From: Clostridia bacterium
GTDB taxonomy: Bacteria; Bacillota; Clostridia; UBA1381
Assembly: GCA_017551095.1 (NCBI GenBank)
Contig: JAFZMQ010000023.1
Location: 1-57,140, forward strand
Length of the DNA stretch: 57,140 nt
Direction of reading: 5' to 3'
The notes beneath the pieces were generated by a model. The model made no database searches. It was not told where the DNA came from and was given only the letters and a program-made list of their open reading frames with translations. Both the position numbers and the translations under genes were made by a program. This document shows positions 33,039 to 41,480 of the stretch, piece after piece; position 1 is the first letter of the stretch; each line of letters begins with the position of its first letter.

Positions 33039-34342
33039 ACACACAGGATAGATTTCTTATAGAAAGAGATGCAAGATTAAAATATCAGTTTTTAAGATTT
33101 AAAATGGGGATATATAACATATTCCATAAAAAGTGGGTATGGCCTATCGTAGCCATATACATTGCCATTGCAATATATGCAAAACAGGTTATTTATACTA
33201 CCACGCCTGACCCCGCTGACATAGCAATGGTAGCTAACCTCATATCGCTAAAAATAACATACCCGTTTTTTGCGGTATTGGGATTTATCGTATTGTTGGT
33301 GTTTTTAGGAACGCCTTGGGGTGCGAAGAAAATCAATAAAGGCTTAAATATAGTGGGGCTTATAAATCATGCAGGGCAATCGCCATTTTTAACCAAAAGA
33401 TATAAAGATCATGGTTTAACTGTTTTGGAATTTGAGCCTAACGGTATTCCTCTTTCGCAATGGGAGGACAAGAAAGAATGTATTGAAACTGTACTTAACA
33501 TGTATATTTTAGAAATATATTATGGTGGAAGCAGAAATAAAATGGTATTGCGTACTGTATCAGGTAATGAAAACTTGCCCTCAGTGGCTTATTGGAAAGA
33601 TGTTTATCTTTCCAAAGAAGATTTTATATTGTTTTTTGGCCAAAGTATGACGGGTCAGGTAAAGATCAATCTTGCTAAAACACCTCATATACTGATTGGC
33701 GGTTCGACCGGCTCAGGGAAAAGCGTACTGCTTAAACTTTTAGTAATGCAGTGCGTGAAAAAGGGCGCAGTTGTATTTATTGCAGACTTCAAAGGCGGTG
33801 TTGACTTTCTTCCCGAATGGCATAAAAAAGCCTGTGTCATAACGGAAGAAAATGCCTTGATAGAAATGCTGACAAGTATTGTAAATGAATTGGAAAACAG
33901 AAAACAAATACTCAGAGAATACGGCTGTTCAAACATTGGCGGATACAATATGCTTTTTCCGGATAGAATGAATAGAATTATTTTTGCTTGTGATGAGGTT
34001 GCAGAAATTCTGGATAAAACAGGGCTTTCAAAAGAGAAGAAGGATATTGTCAGCAATATAGAGAACAAACTGTCGATAATCGCAAGACAAGGCAGAGCCT
34101 TTGGCATACATCTGATTTTAGCAACGCAAAGACCTGATGCAAATATTCTGACAGGGCAGATAAGAAGCAATATAGATTTCAGGGTATGCGGAAGGGCGGA
34201 TAATATCCTGTCCCAGATAATCCTTGACAGCACAGTTGCAGCAGACAAAATCCCAAAGGATTCTCAGGGGCTATTCGTTACCCAGGATGAAACGGTTTTC
34301 CAAAGCTACATGTTTGATGAAAGTGATGTTTTTAAGAAATAA
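33035..34342 (+). CDS. FtsK/TcpA-like DNA translocase
   Basis: A 435-residue membrane ATPase. Two transmembrane helices at about 34-52 and 73-93; Walker A GGSTGSGKS near residue 227; Walker B in IIFACDEVAE near 316; sensor ATQRPD near 363; RSNIDFRVCGR after it. It has the FtsK/SpoIIIE domain but lacks the long N-terminus and gamma domain of chromosomal FtsK. ATG overlaps the rep stop (ATGA). Combined with Rep, Xis and Int and no relaxase, it recalls the TraB translocase of actinomycete AICEs; whether it moves DNA between cells is inference. Confidence 0.9.
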   Translation: MNTQDRFLIERDARLKYQFLRFKMGIYNIFHKKWVWPIVAIYIAIAIYAKQVIYTTTPDPADIAMVANLISLKITYPFFAVLGFIVLLVFLGTPWGAKKINKGLNIVGLINHAGQSPFLTKRYKDHGLTVLEFEPNGIPLSQWEDKKECIETVLNMYILEIYYGGSRNKMVLRTVSGNENLPSVAYWKDVYLSKEDFILFFGQSMTGQVKINLAKTPHILIGGSTGSGKSVLLKLLVMQCVKKGAVVFIADFKGGVDFLPEWHKKACVITEENALIEMLTSIVNELENRKQILREYGCSNIGGYNMLFPDRMNRIIFACDEVAEILDKTGLSKEKKDIVSNIENKLSIIARQGRAFGIHLILATQRPDANILTGQIRSNIDFRVCGRADNILSQIILDSTVAADKIPKDSQGLFVTQDETVFQSYMFDESDVFKK

Positions 34343-34355
34343 AGGGTGTGGTGAA

Positions 34356-34559
34356 ATGGCAGATAAAAAAACTGTACCGATACATCTGAAAATGGCGTTG
34401 ACTGTTAAAGAAGCTGCTGAATATAGCAATATAGGTATTAACAAAATAGACAGTATGCTACGCTCGCCAAATTGTCCGTTTGTGTTGTATGTCGGTACGA
34501 AAAAACTTGTAAAGCGTAGAGAATTTGAACAATTTATCAGCCAGAAACTTACAATTTAA
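34356..34559 (+). CDS. xis: Excisionase (Xis), Tn916-like
   Basis: A 67-residue protein, MADKKTVPIHLKMALTVKEA followed by YSNIGINKIDSMLRSPNC and VGTKKLVKRREFEQFI: the winged-helix excisionase pattern of Tn916-type elements. The frame is open from 34224 inside the ftsK-like gene, but the ATG at 34356, 13 nt after that gene's stop, gives the normal size. Xis directs Int towards excision. Confidence 0.88.
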   Translation: MADKKTVPIHLKMALTVKEAAEYSNIGINKIDSMLRSPNCPFVLYVGTKKLVKRREFEQFISQKLTI

Positions 34560-34569
34560 GACATTTCTA

Positions 34570-34623
34570 TTGATAAATTAAAGCCAATGTGATATAATCC
34601 CAGGTGTTGCATTGGCTTTTTTC
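34570..34623 (+). promoter_or_regulatory. int promoter nested in the loop of a terminator
   Basis: TTGATA (34570-34575), 17-base spacer, TATAAT (34593-34598). The stem AAGCCAATG (34581-34589) / CATTGGCTT (34610-34618) plus a T run forms a terminator for transcripts from xis. The -10 is in the loop, so a transcript starting near 34605 lacks the 5' arm and escapes termination. Confidence 0.75.
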
Positions 34624-34649
34624 TCAATACGGGAAAGGAGCTGAATTAT

Positions 34650-35828
34650 ATGGGCAAAAACCTTAAAGGCAAAGAATGCGGAAAAGGTATCTATCAAAGA
34701 AAGGATGGTTTTTTTAGCGCAAGATTTATAAACAGGCAAGGTAAACGGCAAGAAAAATGTTTTTATACCGTTCAGGAAGCTCGTAATTGGTTAGAAAAAG
34801 CGAAATATGAAGATAAACACAGTAATGTGTTTGTTCCTGCTGATATGACAGTAGATGAATGGTTTGAATATTGGATAAATCATATAGTTGGCGATTTAGC
34901 ACCTAATACAAGGAGAAATTACAACGAAAGGTATATACAAAATATTCAACCTGTTGTCGGCAGTATGCGGCTCTGCGATGTAAAACCTTTGCACTGCAAA
35001 ATGGTTTTGAACAATATGGATGAGGATTATGCAGGCTCAACTATACGGCAGACATTTATTGTAATGGGAACTATTTTTAAATCAGCTTTAATGAATGATT
35101 TGATTGCAAAGCATCCTATGGATGGTGTGAGATACACAAAACCTGTTCGGGCAGTTAATGATATAAAGTTTTTAACGATTGAAGAACAGGAAAAGTTTTT
35201 AAAGGCTGCAAGACGGTCGCATAATTATTATCAATATGCTTTAATTTTGCAGACAGGTTTAAGAACGGGCGAAATGATTGGTCTGACTTGGGATGCGATT
35301 GACTTTGAAAAGAGGACGCTAACGGTAAATAAAACTTTGGAGTATAGACATAAGCAGGGGCAATGGCGTGCAGGACCGCCAAAGACACCGCAGAGTTACA
35401 GAACTATTCCTCTCACAAATCAAGCATATGAGATTCTTAAAAAAATTGCATCTAAGGAAGATGAACGAAAAGAGTCTAAAACCTTATTTCAAACATTAGA
35501 GTATATAGACAGACGGACAGGACAAAAGAAAAAACTTGTAATGAAAGACCTTGTATTTGTAAATTGGCGGACAGGAGAACCTGCTAAAAACAGTTCATAT
35601 GATACCCATTTGTATAAACTTTGCGATGAGGCGAATATCAAAAGATTTTGTATGCACGCACTTCGCCATACATATGCAACCCGTGCAATAGAAAGCGGAA
35701 TGCAGCCAAAACTTTTGCAACAATTACTCGGTCACGCAAGTATAAAAACGACAATGGATAGGTATGTCCATGTGACAGAGGATTCGCTTGCAAATGCAGT
35801 GAGGCAGTTTGAAAATCATTTTTCATAA
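34650..35828 (+). CDS. int: Tyrosine integrase, Tn916-like
   Basis: A 392-residue site-specific recombinase. N-terminal arm-binding-type domain ([20 protein letters not shown]), a SAM-like core-binding domain (about 65-165), and a catalytic domain with R in [10 protein letters not shown] (about 206), [10 protein letters not shown] (HxxR about 336-339), LLGHAS, and the nucleophile Tyr in DRYVHV (about 371). AAAGGAG precedes the ATG. It lies 76 bp from the right end, next to attR and the GGCGAAG repeats that are probably its arm sites. Confidence 0.95.
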   Translation: MGKNLKGKECGKGIYQRKDGFFSARFINRQGKRQEKCFYTVQEARNWLEKAKYEDKHSNVFVPADMTVDEWFEYWINHIVGDLAPNTRRNYNERYIQNIQPVVGSMRLCDVKPLHCKMVLNNMDEDYAGSTIRQTFIVMGTIFKSALMNDLIAKHPMDGVRYTKPVRAVNDIKFLTIEEQEKFLKAARRSHNYYQYALILQTGLRTGEMIGLTWDAIDFEKRTLTVNKTLEYRHKQGQWRAGPPKTPQSYRTIPLTNQAYEILKKIASKEDERKESKTLFQTLEYIDRRTGQKKKLVMKDLVFVNWRTGEPAKNSSYDTHLYKLCDEANIKRFCMHALRHTYATRAIESGMQPKLLQQLLGHASIKTTMDRYVHVTEDSLANAVRQFENHFS

Positions 35829-35831
35829 AAA

Positions 35832-35854
35832 TTGGCGAAGAAATGGCGAAGTAA
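35832..35854 (+). repeat. Right arm-type integrase repeats
   Basis: TTGGCGAAG and ATGGCGAAGTA in direct orientation, 11-12 bases apart, immediately after the int stop and about 50-70 bp inside attR. They match the left-end pair at 16007-16034. Confidence 0.6.
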
Positions 35855-35904
35855 ACACATATTAAATGCTGAAAACCGCATAAAATAAGGAGATGTAGAA
35901 AAAA

Positions 35905-35921
35905 ATGAAATTAGGAATAGT
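35905..35921 (+). repeat. attR core, 17-bp direct repeat
   Basis: ATGAAATTAGGAATAGT, the first bases of ychF, identical to 15864-15880. The target gene is restored by the repeat, so integration replaces only sequence upstream of the start codon. Confidence 0.85.
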
Positions 35922-36999
35922 AGGACTTCCGAATGTCGGAAAATCGACCCTTTTTAATGCAATAACCAAAGCGGGAGCGGAGTCGGCGAATTATCCGTTC
36001 TGCACAATCGAGCCAAATATAGGCGTGGTGGATGTGCCCGATAGCAGAGTCGATAGCTTGGCAAAAATGTATAATCCTAAAAAGGTGACAAGGGCATATA
36101 TTGAATTTGTAGATATTGCGGGACTCGTAAAGGGTGCATCAAAGGGCGAAGGACTTGGAAATAAGTTTTTATCGCATATCCGTGAGGTTGATGCAATAGT
36201 GCATGTTGTAAGGTGCTTTGAAGATACCAACATAACCCATGTGGACGGCAGCGTAAATCCTAAGCGTGATATTGAAACGATAGATTTAGAGCTTATCTTT
36301 TCGGATATAGAAATATTGGAACGGCGTATAGACCGCACTAAAAAGGCATTAAAGGGCGATAAGAGCTTGGCAGGAGAACTTGCACTGTTGGAGCGTGTGA
36401 AATCCGCATTAGAAGAGGGAAAATCGGCAAGAAGCCTCGAATATACCGCAGAAGAGCTTGAAATTATGAAAGAAATTGCCCTTATATCAATGAAACCCGT
36501 CATATACGCAGCAAATGTTGCAGAGGACGATTTCCAAAAGGGTATAGAAAACAATAAATATGTAAATGAAGTAAAGGAAATCGCAAAAGAGGAAAATGCA
36601 CAGGTTATGCCGGTTTCCGCTAAAATCGAGGAGGAAATTGCCCAGCTTGACCAGGATGAAAAGGAAATGTTTTTAGAGGAGCTTGGAATGAGCGAATCGG
36701 GCTTAGATAGGCTTATAAAAGCAAGTTATACGCTTTTAGGACTAATCAGCTATCTTACGGCAGGTGAGCCTGAGGTACGGGCGTGGACAATCAAGAACGG
36801 CACAAAAGCACCGCAGGCGGCAGGAAAAATTCATTCCGATTTTGAGCGTGGATTTATCCGTGCGGAAGTGGTTGCATATGACGACCTTATGCGGTGCGGA
36901 AGTATGGCAGTAGCAAAGGAAAAAGGCTTAGTCCGCTCGGAAGGCAAGGACTATGTAATGAAGGACGGAGATATCGTTCTTTTCAGGTTTAATGTTTAA
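35905..36999 (+). CDS. ychF: Ribosome-binding ATPase YchF (Obg-like)
   Basis: A P-loop ATPase of the Obg/OLA1 group that binds ribosomes. The 364-residue product has GLPNVGKSTLFNAIT (G1), the G3 segment VDIAGLVKGASKGEGLGNKFL, a coiled-coil insertion (about 130-180) and a C-terminal TGS domain ending MKDGDIVLFRFNV. Complete and apparently functional. Its upstream region, including AAGGAGATG (35887-35895), now belongs to the inserted element; no good promoter is visible between int and ychF, so it may be read from the int promoter. Confidence 0.96.
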   Translation: MKLGIVGLPNVGKSTLFNAITKAGAESANYPFCTIEPNIGVVDVPDSRVDSLAKMYNPKKVTRAYIEFVDIAGLVKGASKGEGLGNKFLSHIREVDAIVHVVRCFEDTNITHVDGSVNPKRDIETIDLELIFSDIEILERRIDRTKKALKGDKSLAGELALLERVKSALEEGKSARSLEYTAEELEIMKEIALISMKPVIYAANVAEDDFQKGIENNKYVNEVKEIAKEENAQVMPVSAKIEEEIAQLDQDEKEMFLEELGMSESGLDRLIKASYTLLGLISYLTAGEPEVRAWTIKNGTKAPQAAGKIHSDFERGFIRAEVVAYDDLMRCGSMAVAKEKGLVRSEGKDYVMKDGDIVLFRFNV

Positions 37000-37000
37000 A

Positions 37001-37049
37001 AAAAGAGAGCTTTTATTCATCGAAAAACTCGGGAATAAAGCTCTCTTTT
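37001..37049. terminator. Bidirectional terminator between ychF and radical SAM gene
   Basis: AAAAGAGAGC TTTTATTC ... GAATAAA GCTCTCTTTT, a long stem with A and T runs on both sides. The stop codon of the minus-strand gene (37013-37015) lies within the stem. Confidence 0.85.
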
Positions 37050-37906
37050 GCTGTGTCGCCCTCTTGGATATAGGCATTTTTGACACCTAAATTAACAGCG
37101 TAACCTATAAGCGTATCATAATACTCCTTGCTTATTTTTTGGTTTAACCGGGGGAAAGACTTTGGCAGTATGCTAACGGGCGTATATTGGTTCATAATGC
37201 TTATAAAAATGTCGTCACCGTATGTTTTGAAAAGATAATCAATAACCTTTTTGCTATCGAACAGAAGATGCGGGAGCATCATATGGCGTACAATAACGCC
37301 TTTTTTTATTATACCGTTTTCGTCGAAAACGCATTTTCCGACGCTTTTATACATTTCCGAAATCGCCCGTGAAGCAACAGCAAAATAGTTATTGACGCCG
37401 GAATAACGCTTTGCATATTTGTCATCAAAATATTTTAAGTCGGGCAGATAAATATCAACAATCCCGTGTAGCATTTTTATGGTTTCAACATTTTCGTATC
37501 CGCTGGAATTATAGAGAATAGGGAGGGTAAGCCCCTTTTCACGCGAGAGTTTTACTGCTTCAATAATTTGCGGAACATAGTGCGTGGGCGTTACTAAATT
37601 TATGTTGTTTGCCCCTTTTTCCTGGAGCATCAAAAATGAGCCTGCAAGTTCTTCTTCCGAAACCGTTTTTCCGACTCCCATATGGCTTATTTTGTGGTTT
37701 TGGCAATATACGCACCGCAAATTACAATGCGAAAAAAAGACCGTTCCTGAGCCTTTCTCACCTGAAATGCACGGTTCTTCCCAAAAATGCAGGTCGCATC
37801 TTGCAATTTTAACTTTATCATCTGCACCGCAAAAACCCGTTTCGCCTTTTTTGCGGTTTACACCGCACATTTTCGGACATAGGGTGCAGTTTTCTAAAAT
37901 ATCCAT
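37013..37906 (-). CDS. Radical SAM protein, PflA/COG1313-like
   Basis: A 297-residue radical SAM enzyme. Start at ATG 37906 is chosen because AGAGGGA lies 5 nt before it; an upstream in-frame ATG at 37936 overlaps the promoter. An N-terminal cysteine cluster (CTLCPKMCG, GFCG) precedes the Fe-S motif CNLRCVYCQN. It resembles proteins annotated as pyruvate-formate-lyase activating enzyme-like (PflX/COG1313), whose substrate is not known. Single gene between two terminators. Confidence 0.85.
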   Translation of the reverse strand: MDILENCTLCPKMCGVNRKKGETGFCGADDKVKIARCDLHFWEEPCISGEKGSGTVFFSHCNLRCVYCQNHKISHMGVGKTVSEEELAGSFLMLQEKGANNINLVTPTHYVPQIIEAVKLSREKGLTLPILYNSSGYENVETIKMLHGIVDIYLPDLKYFDDKYAKRYSGVNNYFAVASRAISEMYKSVGKCVFDENGIIKKGVIVRHMMLPHLLFDSKKVIDYLFKTYGDDIFISIMNQYTPVSILPKSFPRLNQKISKEYYDTLIGYAVNLGVKNAYIQEGDTAKESFIPEFFDE

Positions 37907-37926
37907 TTTAATCCCTCTTTTAAAAG

Positions 37927-37955
37927 ATTTTATCATAAAAAATCAAAGGATACAA
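37927..37955 (-). promoter_or_regulatory. Promoter of the radical SAM gene
   Basis: Minus strand: TTGTAT (37955-37950), 17-base spacer, TAAAAT (37932-37927), 20 nt upstream of the chosen start. It is arranged back to back with the promoter at 37973. Confidence 0.65.
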
Positions 37956-37972
37956 TCTTTTTTGCAAATACC

Positions 37973-38001
37973 TTGCAAAATCTGTAAAAAAGGAGTATAA
38001 T
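37973..38001 (+). promoter_or_regulatory. Promoter of the Met-gamma-lyase family gene
   Basis: TTGCAA (37973-37978), 17-base spacer, TATAAT (37996-38001), 26 nt before the ATG at 38027. Confidence 0.8.
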
Positions 38002-38026
38002 CTTGTTTTGTTAAGAGGGGATTGCT

Positions 38027-39313
38027 ATGGATAAAAGGGAATTTTTGAAAAATGAATTTGGTGTAACAGAGGATGTGCTTGATTTGATAGCATCTGCCGA
38101 AGATTCTGTTTCTGAGCAGTTTTTGCATATTGACCAGATAGCCCAGCTTGGAGCTTTAAAGGTTATGAAGGCCTTTGCGGATAACAGAGTTTCAAGCGAA
38201 TGTTTTGCTGCCTCATCAGGCTACGGAACGGACGATTACGGCAGAGACACCTTGGACAAGGTGTATGCCGAGGTTTTTGAGGCGGAGGACGCGTTGGTCC
38301 GGCATAATTTTATTTCAGGAACGCACACACTCTCAACAATGCTATTTGCAGTTTTAAGACCAAACGATACCTTTGCGGCAATCACAGGAAAACCCTATGA
38401 CACCCTTGAAGAAGTGATAGGAATACGGGGGGAGTCGGGCGGCGGCTCACTTGCCGATTTCGGTATAAAATATATCCAGATTGACCTTTTGCCGTCAGGC
38501 GAACCCGACTATGATAAGATTAAAACCGTTTTGACCGAAAATTCTTTAAAAGCGGTATGGATACAGCGTTCAAAGGGCTATGCAGACAGAAAAACTTTTT
38601 CGAGTGAAAAAATAGGGGAAATGACCGCTTTTGTGAAGAAGATTTCTCCCAAAACGCTTGTATTAGTGGATAACTGTTACGGCGAATTTGTTGATGACAG
38701 AGAGCCTACGGCATACGGAGCAGATTTGATGGGCGGCTCACTTATAAAAAACGCAGGTGCGTCAATAGCACCTACGGGAGGATATATAGCAGGTAAGAGT
38801 GAACTTATAAAACTCTGTGCAAACCGACTTTCAAGCGTGGGTATAGGAAGAGAAAACGGTGCGACTTTGGGACTTAATAAACCGCTTTATCAAGGCTTTT
38901 TCTTTGCACCGCATGTGGTTTCCCAGGCACTTAAAACAGCAACTCTATGTGCCGCCGTATTTGAAAAACTCGGCTATATCGCAGAGCCGTCATCAAAGGA
39001 GGTACGCCACGATATTGTTCAGGCGATAAAACTAAAAACGGGAGAAACGCTTGAAGCGTTTTGCAGAGGGATACAAAAAGGCTCACCGATAGACGCATAT
39101 GTGACGCCTGTTCCAAGCTATATGCCGGGGTACAGTGATGATGTTATAATGGCGGCAGGAGCGTTTAATCAAGGCTCGTCAATCGAGCTTAGTGCGGACG
39201 GACCTATGCGACCGCCTTATAGCGTATATATGCAGGGCGGAGTGACATATGAATCAGCAAAACTCGGTATAATAATGGCAGTGCAGGAAATGAAAAATAA
39301 GGGGATAATATGA
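38027..39313 (+). CDS. Methionine gamma-lyase family PLP protein
   Basis: A 428-residue PLP enzyme of the family also labelled aluminium resistance or YnbB (Met_gamma_lyase). SSGYGTDDYGRDTLDKVYAE, VLVDNCYGEF, and GGSLIKNAG, whose Lys is the likely PLP anchor, are family features. Reaction in this subfamily is not well established; C-S lyase activity on sulphur amino acids is presumed. AGAGGGGATT precedes the ATG. Its stop overlaps the start of the transporter gene by 4 nt, indicating cotranscription. Confidence 0.85.
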   Translation: MDKREFLKNEFGVTEDVLDLIASAEDSVSEQFLHIDQIAQLGALKVMKAFADNRVSSECFAASSGYGTDDYGRDTLDKVYAEVFEAEDALVRHNFISGTHTLSTMLFAVLRPNDTFAAITGKPYDTLEEVIGIRGESGGGSLADFGIKYIQIDLLPSGEPDYDKIKTVLTENSLKAVWIQRSKGYADRKTFSSEKIGEMTAFVKKISPKTLVLVDNCYGEFVDDREPTAYGADLMGGSLIKNAGASIAPTGGYIAGKSELIKLCANRLSSVGIGRENGATLGLNKPLYQGFFFAPHVVSQALKTATLCAAVFEKLGYIAEPSSKEVRHDIVQAIKLKTGETLEAFCRGIQKGSPIDAYVTPVPSYMPGYSDDVIMAAGAFNQGSSIELSADGPMRPPYSVYMQGGVTYESAKLGIIMAVQEMKNKGII

Positions 39314-40152
39314 ATTTTTTGGGTGATATATTTTTAGATTCGTTTTTTGATGCGGCAAAACTGCTGCCGCTTCTATTCGTGATATACTTGCTTGTGGAAT
39401 ATTTAGAGCATAAAAACAACAATTTTGTGCATAAACTGTTCAAAAAATCGCAAAAGTCGGGTGCATTTTTGGGAGCAGTGTTCGGAACAATCCCACAATG
39501 CGGATTTTCGGTAATAGCCTCGGAGCTTTTTGCAAAAAGGGCGATAACCGTAGGAACGCTTATTGCAATTTTTATTGCAACCTCCGACGAGGCAATACCG
39601 ATTTTGATTGCACACCCAAGCAGGATTTACGATATGCTCAGGCTTATAGGCATAAAATTTGTCGTTGCCGTAATTTTTGGATTTTTAATTGATTTTTTGG
39701 TAAAAACCGATATAAATTCCGAGGATTTTAATGAGGATGAACATCACTTTCACGGCAACTGTGAAAGCTGTGACGACGGCATTTTAAAGTCGGCGGTTAT
39801 ACATTCACTAAAAATCTTTGCGTTTATCTTTGCTGTAAACATAATTTTGGGTGTAGTTACCGAATTTGTGTCACCTCTTATGCAGTTTATAACAGACCAT
39901 ACAGTTTTGCAAACTGTTATAGCGTGTCTTTTCGGAATAATTCCAAACTGTGCGGCATCGGTTGTTTTGACCGAGCTGTACCTTGCAGGAAAAATCACAT
40001 TTTCGGCACTCGCAGGAGGACTTTGCACAGGTGCGGGTGTCGGGCTTTTGGTACTGTTTAAGCAAAACAAGAATTTAAAAGAAAACCTTTTAATACTTTT
40101 GACAATATTTGCAATAGGTATTGTTGCAGGGCTTGTTATAAGCTTAATTTAA
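39310..40152 (+). CDS. 10TM-type putative metal/arsenic efflux protein
   Basis: A 280-residue membrane protein made of two similar halves, each with a Cys/Asn-containing loop (GTIPQCGFSVI and GIIPNCAASVV), separated by a hydrophilic loop rich in His/Glu/Cys (DEHHFHGNCESCDD, about 140-154) that could bind metal. It matches the group annotated as putative manganese or arsenic efflux transporters. Substrate uncertain. Translationally coupled to the PLP enzyme gene upstream. Confidence 0.78.
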   Translation: MNFLGDIFLDSFFDAAKLLPLLFVIYLLVEYLEHKNNNFVHKLFKKSQKSGAFLGAVFGTIPQCGFSVIASELFAKRAITVGTLIAIFIATSDEAIPILIAHPSRIYDMLRLIGIKFVVAVIFGFLIDFLVKTDINSEDFNEDEHHFHGNCESCDDGILKSAVIHSLKIFAFIFAVNIILGVVTEFVSPLMQFITDHTVLQTVIACLFGIIPNCAASVVLTELYLAGKITFSALAGGLCTGAGVGLLVLFKQNKNLKENLLILLTIFAIGIVAGLVISLI

Positions 40153-40179
40153 AAAACTCTCTTATAAGGAGAGTTTTTT
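40151..40179. terminator. Terminator between transporter and tmcAL
   Basis: AAAAAACTCTC - TTATAAG - GAGAGTTTTTT. Stem of 11 bp, symmetric A/T runs, so it can serve both convergent genes. Confidence 0.88.
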
Positions 40180-41300
40180 TAAATCATAATAGGCGAGATT
40201 AAAAAATCTCTGCCTTTTTTTGTGTTTCCGCATAAGGAGGCAATATCTGTTGCCCGTATATCCTCTTCCAAAAGCGGTTTTGGGAAATCTGCAACCTTTG
40301 TAACTATCGGAAGCGTTGCCCTTTTCTTCATTTCCGATAAAAGCGTACGCCCGACAGCATTTGCCCCAAGTACACGCAGGTATTCAGGCTCACGGTATCC
40401 TCCGATTATGCCCAAAATTGCACGGAGTGCAATCCGATTCAGGTATGAACGGGTGTATCTTTTTGTGACGGAGGCATTTATGATTTCCTCAAAACTTCCC
40501 AAATCGGAAAACTTTAAAAATCGGTTAGTAAGCCCCGCTTCCGCATCGGGAATGTCGGCAAAAAGTGTTTCGCCCTTTGTTATCAGTAAAAACTTAAAAA
40601 TATCGGTCAGCTTATTTATGTCATAAATCTCGCAGTCCGCATAATCAAAAGGACAAAGGTCGGAAATATCCTCTCCGCTTTTGATTTTTTGGCGGATATG
40701 TGAAGCGGACGCATATCCGTCTTCTGAAAATCCGCCCGAATGCTCTGCCGTGCGGCTATGCGTTATCGGTATAACCGAACTTTTTTCCTCTTTCAATGCC
40801 ATTATATATTCGGTTGCCAAAATATTATTAGGCTTTGTGAGAATATCGGGCTCAATCAGATTGGAAAAAGCTGTCTGCTTTGCCATAGGGAAACTTATAC
40901 CGTCGGAAAGAAGTTCTTTTATCTTCTCGGAAATTTCGGGAGGCTCGGAAAGCAAAATATCCGAAGCCTCGGATAGTTTTTCAATGTCATTTGCTTCACT
41001 GCCGAAAACAAGTGCGTCTGCTACTCCTGAGCCGATAACCGTCTTAACTGCACCTTTTGCAAACCTATTGGCAGAGGAAAGACTGTATCTTACGGGAAGT
41101 TCTAATATGAGGTCTACGCCGCAGGATAAAGCCGCCTTTGTGCGTGTCCATTTATCAAAAACCGCCACATCGCCACGCTCAATAAAACTTCCGCTCATAA
41201 CGCAAAAAACGGCGTCAAAATCACGCTTTATAAGCTCAATCTGATACTTATGCCCGTTATGAAACGGGTTATATTCGCATATTACGGCAGCGACTTTCAC
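40179..41300 (-). CDS. tmcAL: tRNA(Met) cytidine acetate ligase
   Basis: Makes N4-acetylcytidine at the wobble position of elongator tRNA(Met) using acetate and ATP (family formerly DUF795/YlbM). The 373-residue product begins MKVAAVICEYNPFHNGHKYQ, a nucleotidyltransferase HxGH-type motif, followed by MSGSFIERGDVAVFDKWTR and VDLILELPVRYS. GGGAGGTG precedes the ATG. Single gene. Confidence 0.92.
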   Translation of the reverse strand: MKVAAVICEYNPFHNGHKYQIELIKRDFDAVFCVMSGSFIERGDVAVFDKWTRTKAALSCGVDLILELPVRYSLSSANRFAKGAVKTVIGSGVADALVFGSEANDIEKLSEASDILLSEPPEISEKIKELLSDGISFPMAKQTAFSNLIEPDILTKPNNILATEYIMALKEEKSSVIPITHSRTAEHSGGFSEDGYASASHIRQKIKSGEDISDLCPFDYADCEIYDINKLTDIFKFLLITKGETLFADIPDAEAGLTNRFLKFSDLGSFEEIINASVTKRYTRSYLNRIALRAILGIIGGYREPEYLRVLGANAVGRTLLSEMKKRATLPIVTKVADFPKPLLEEDIRATDIASLCGNTKKGRDFLISPIMI

Positions 41301-41407
41301 GGCTTACACCTCCCAAAAAATGTCTATAATGTTATTATAACTCAAAAAAATGCTTTTGTATAGAGTATTTTTATTTATTTTGATGCATAATAATTGAGCA
41401 AATTGTA

Positions 41408-41436
41408 TTGACAAATTTTGCATAATCAATTATAAT
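41408..41436 (+). promoter_or_regulatory. Consensus promoter of nifS-nifU
   Basis: TTGACA (41408-41413), 17-base spacer, TATAAT (41431-41436), a full consensus match. TGCATAAT occurs at 41384-41391 and again inside the spacer at 41419-41426, 35 bp apart, possibly a regulator site. Confidence 0.88.
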
Positions 41437-41480
41437 ACATATGAATGACTATTCAAATGTTCTGGAATGGAGATGTAAAA

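Larger units (their letters stand above)
15864..35921 (+). mobile_element. Integrative element in the 5' end of ychF, CRESS-Rep type
   Basis: Bounded by a perfect 17-bp direct repeat: 15864-15880 and 35905-35921, the right copy being the true ychF start. The distance between copies is 20,041 bp. ATGGCGAAG repeats lie just inside both ends, and a tyrosine integrase with Xis sits at the right end next to attR. Mobility genes are int, xis, an FtsK/TcpA-like translocase and a CRESS-type rep with an origin hairpin. Cargo is a Fic gene, a giant TPR/PIN-like gene on the minus strand and a TIR/RCC1/SPFH operon. No relaxase, VirB4 or type IV secretion genes are present, so conjugation by single-strand transfer is not supported; an AICE-like double-strand translocation or plain mobilisation is possible. 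Confidence 0.88.

Noticed and set aside
33035-34342. Chromosomal FtsK/SpoIIIE
   Set aside because: Too short, lacks the gamma domain, overlaps rep and lies inside the element between rep and xis.
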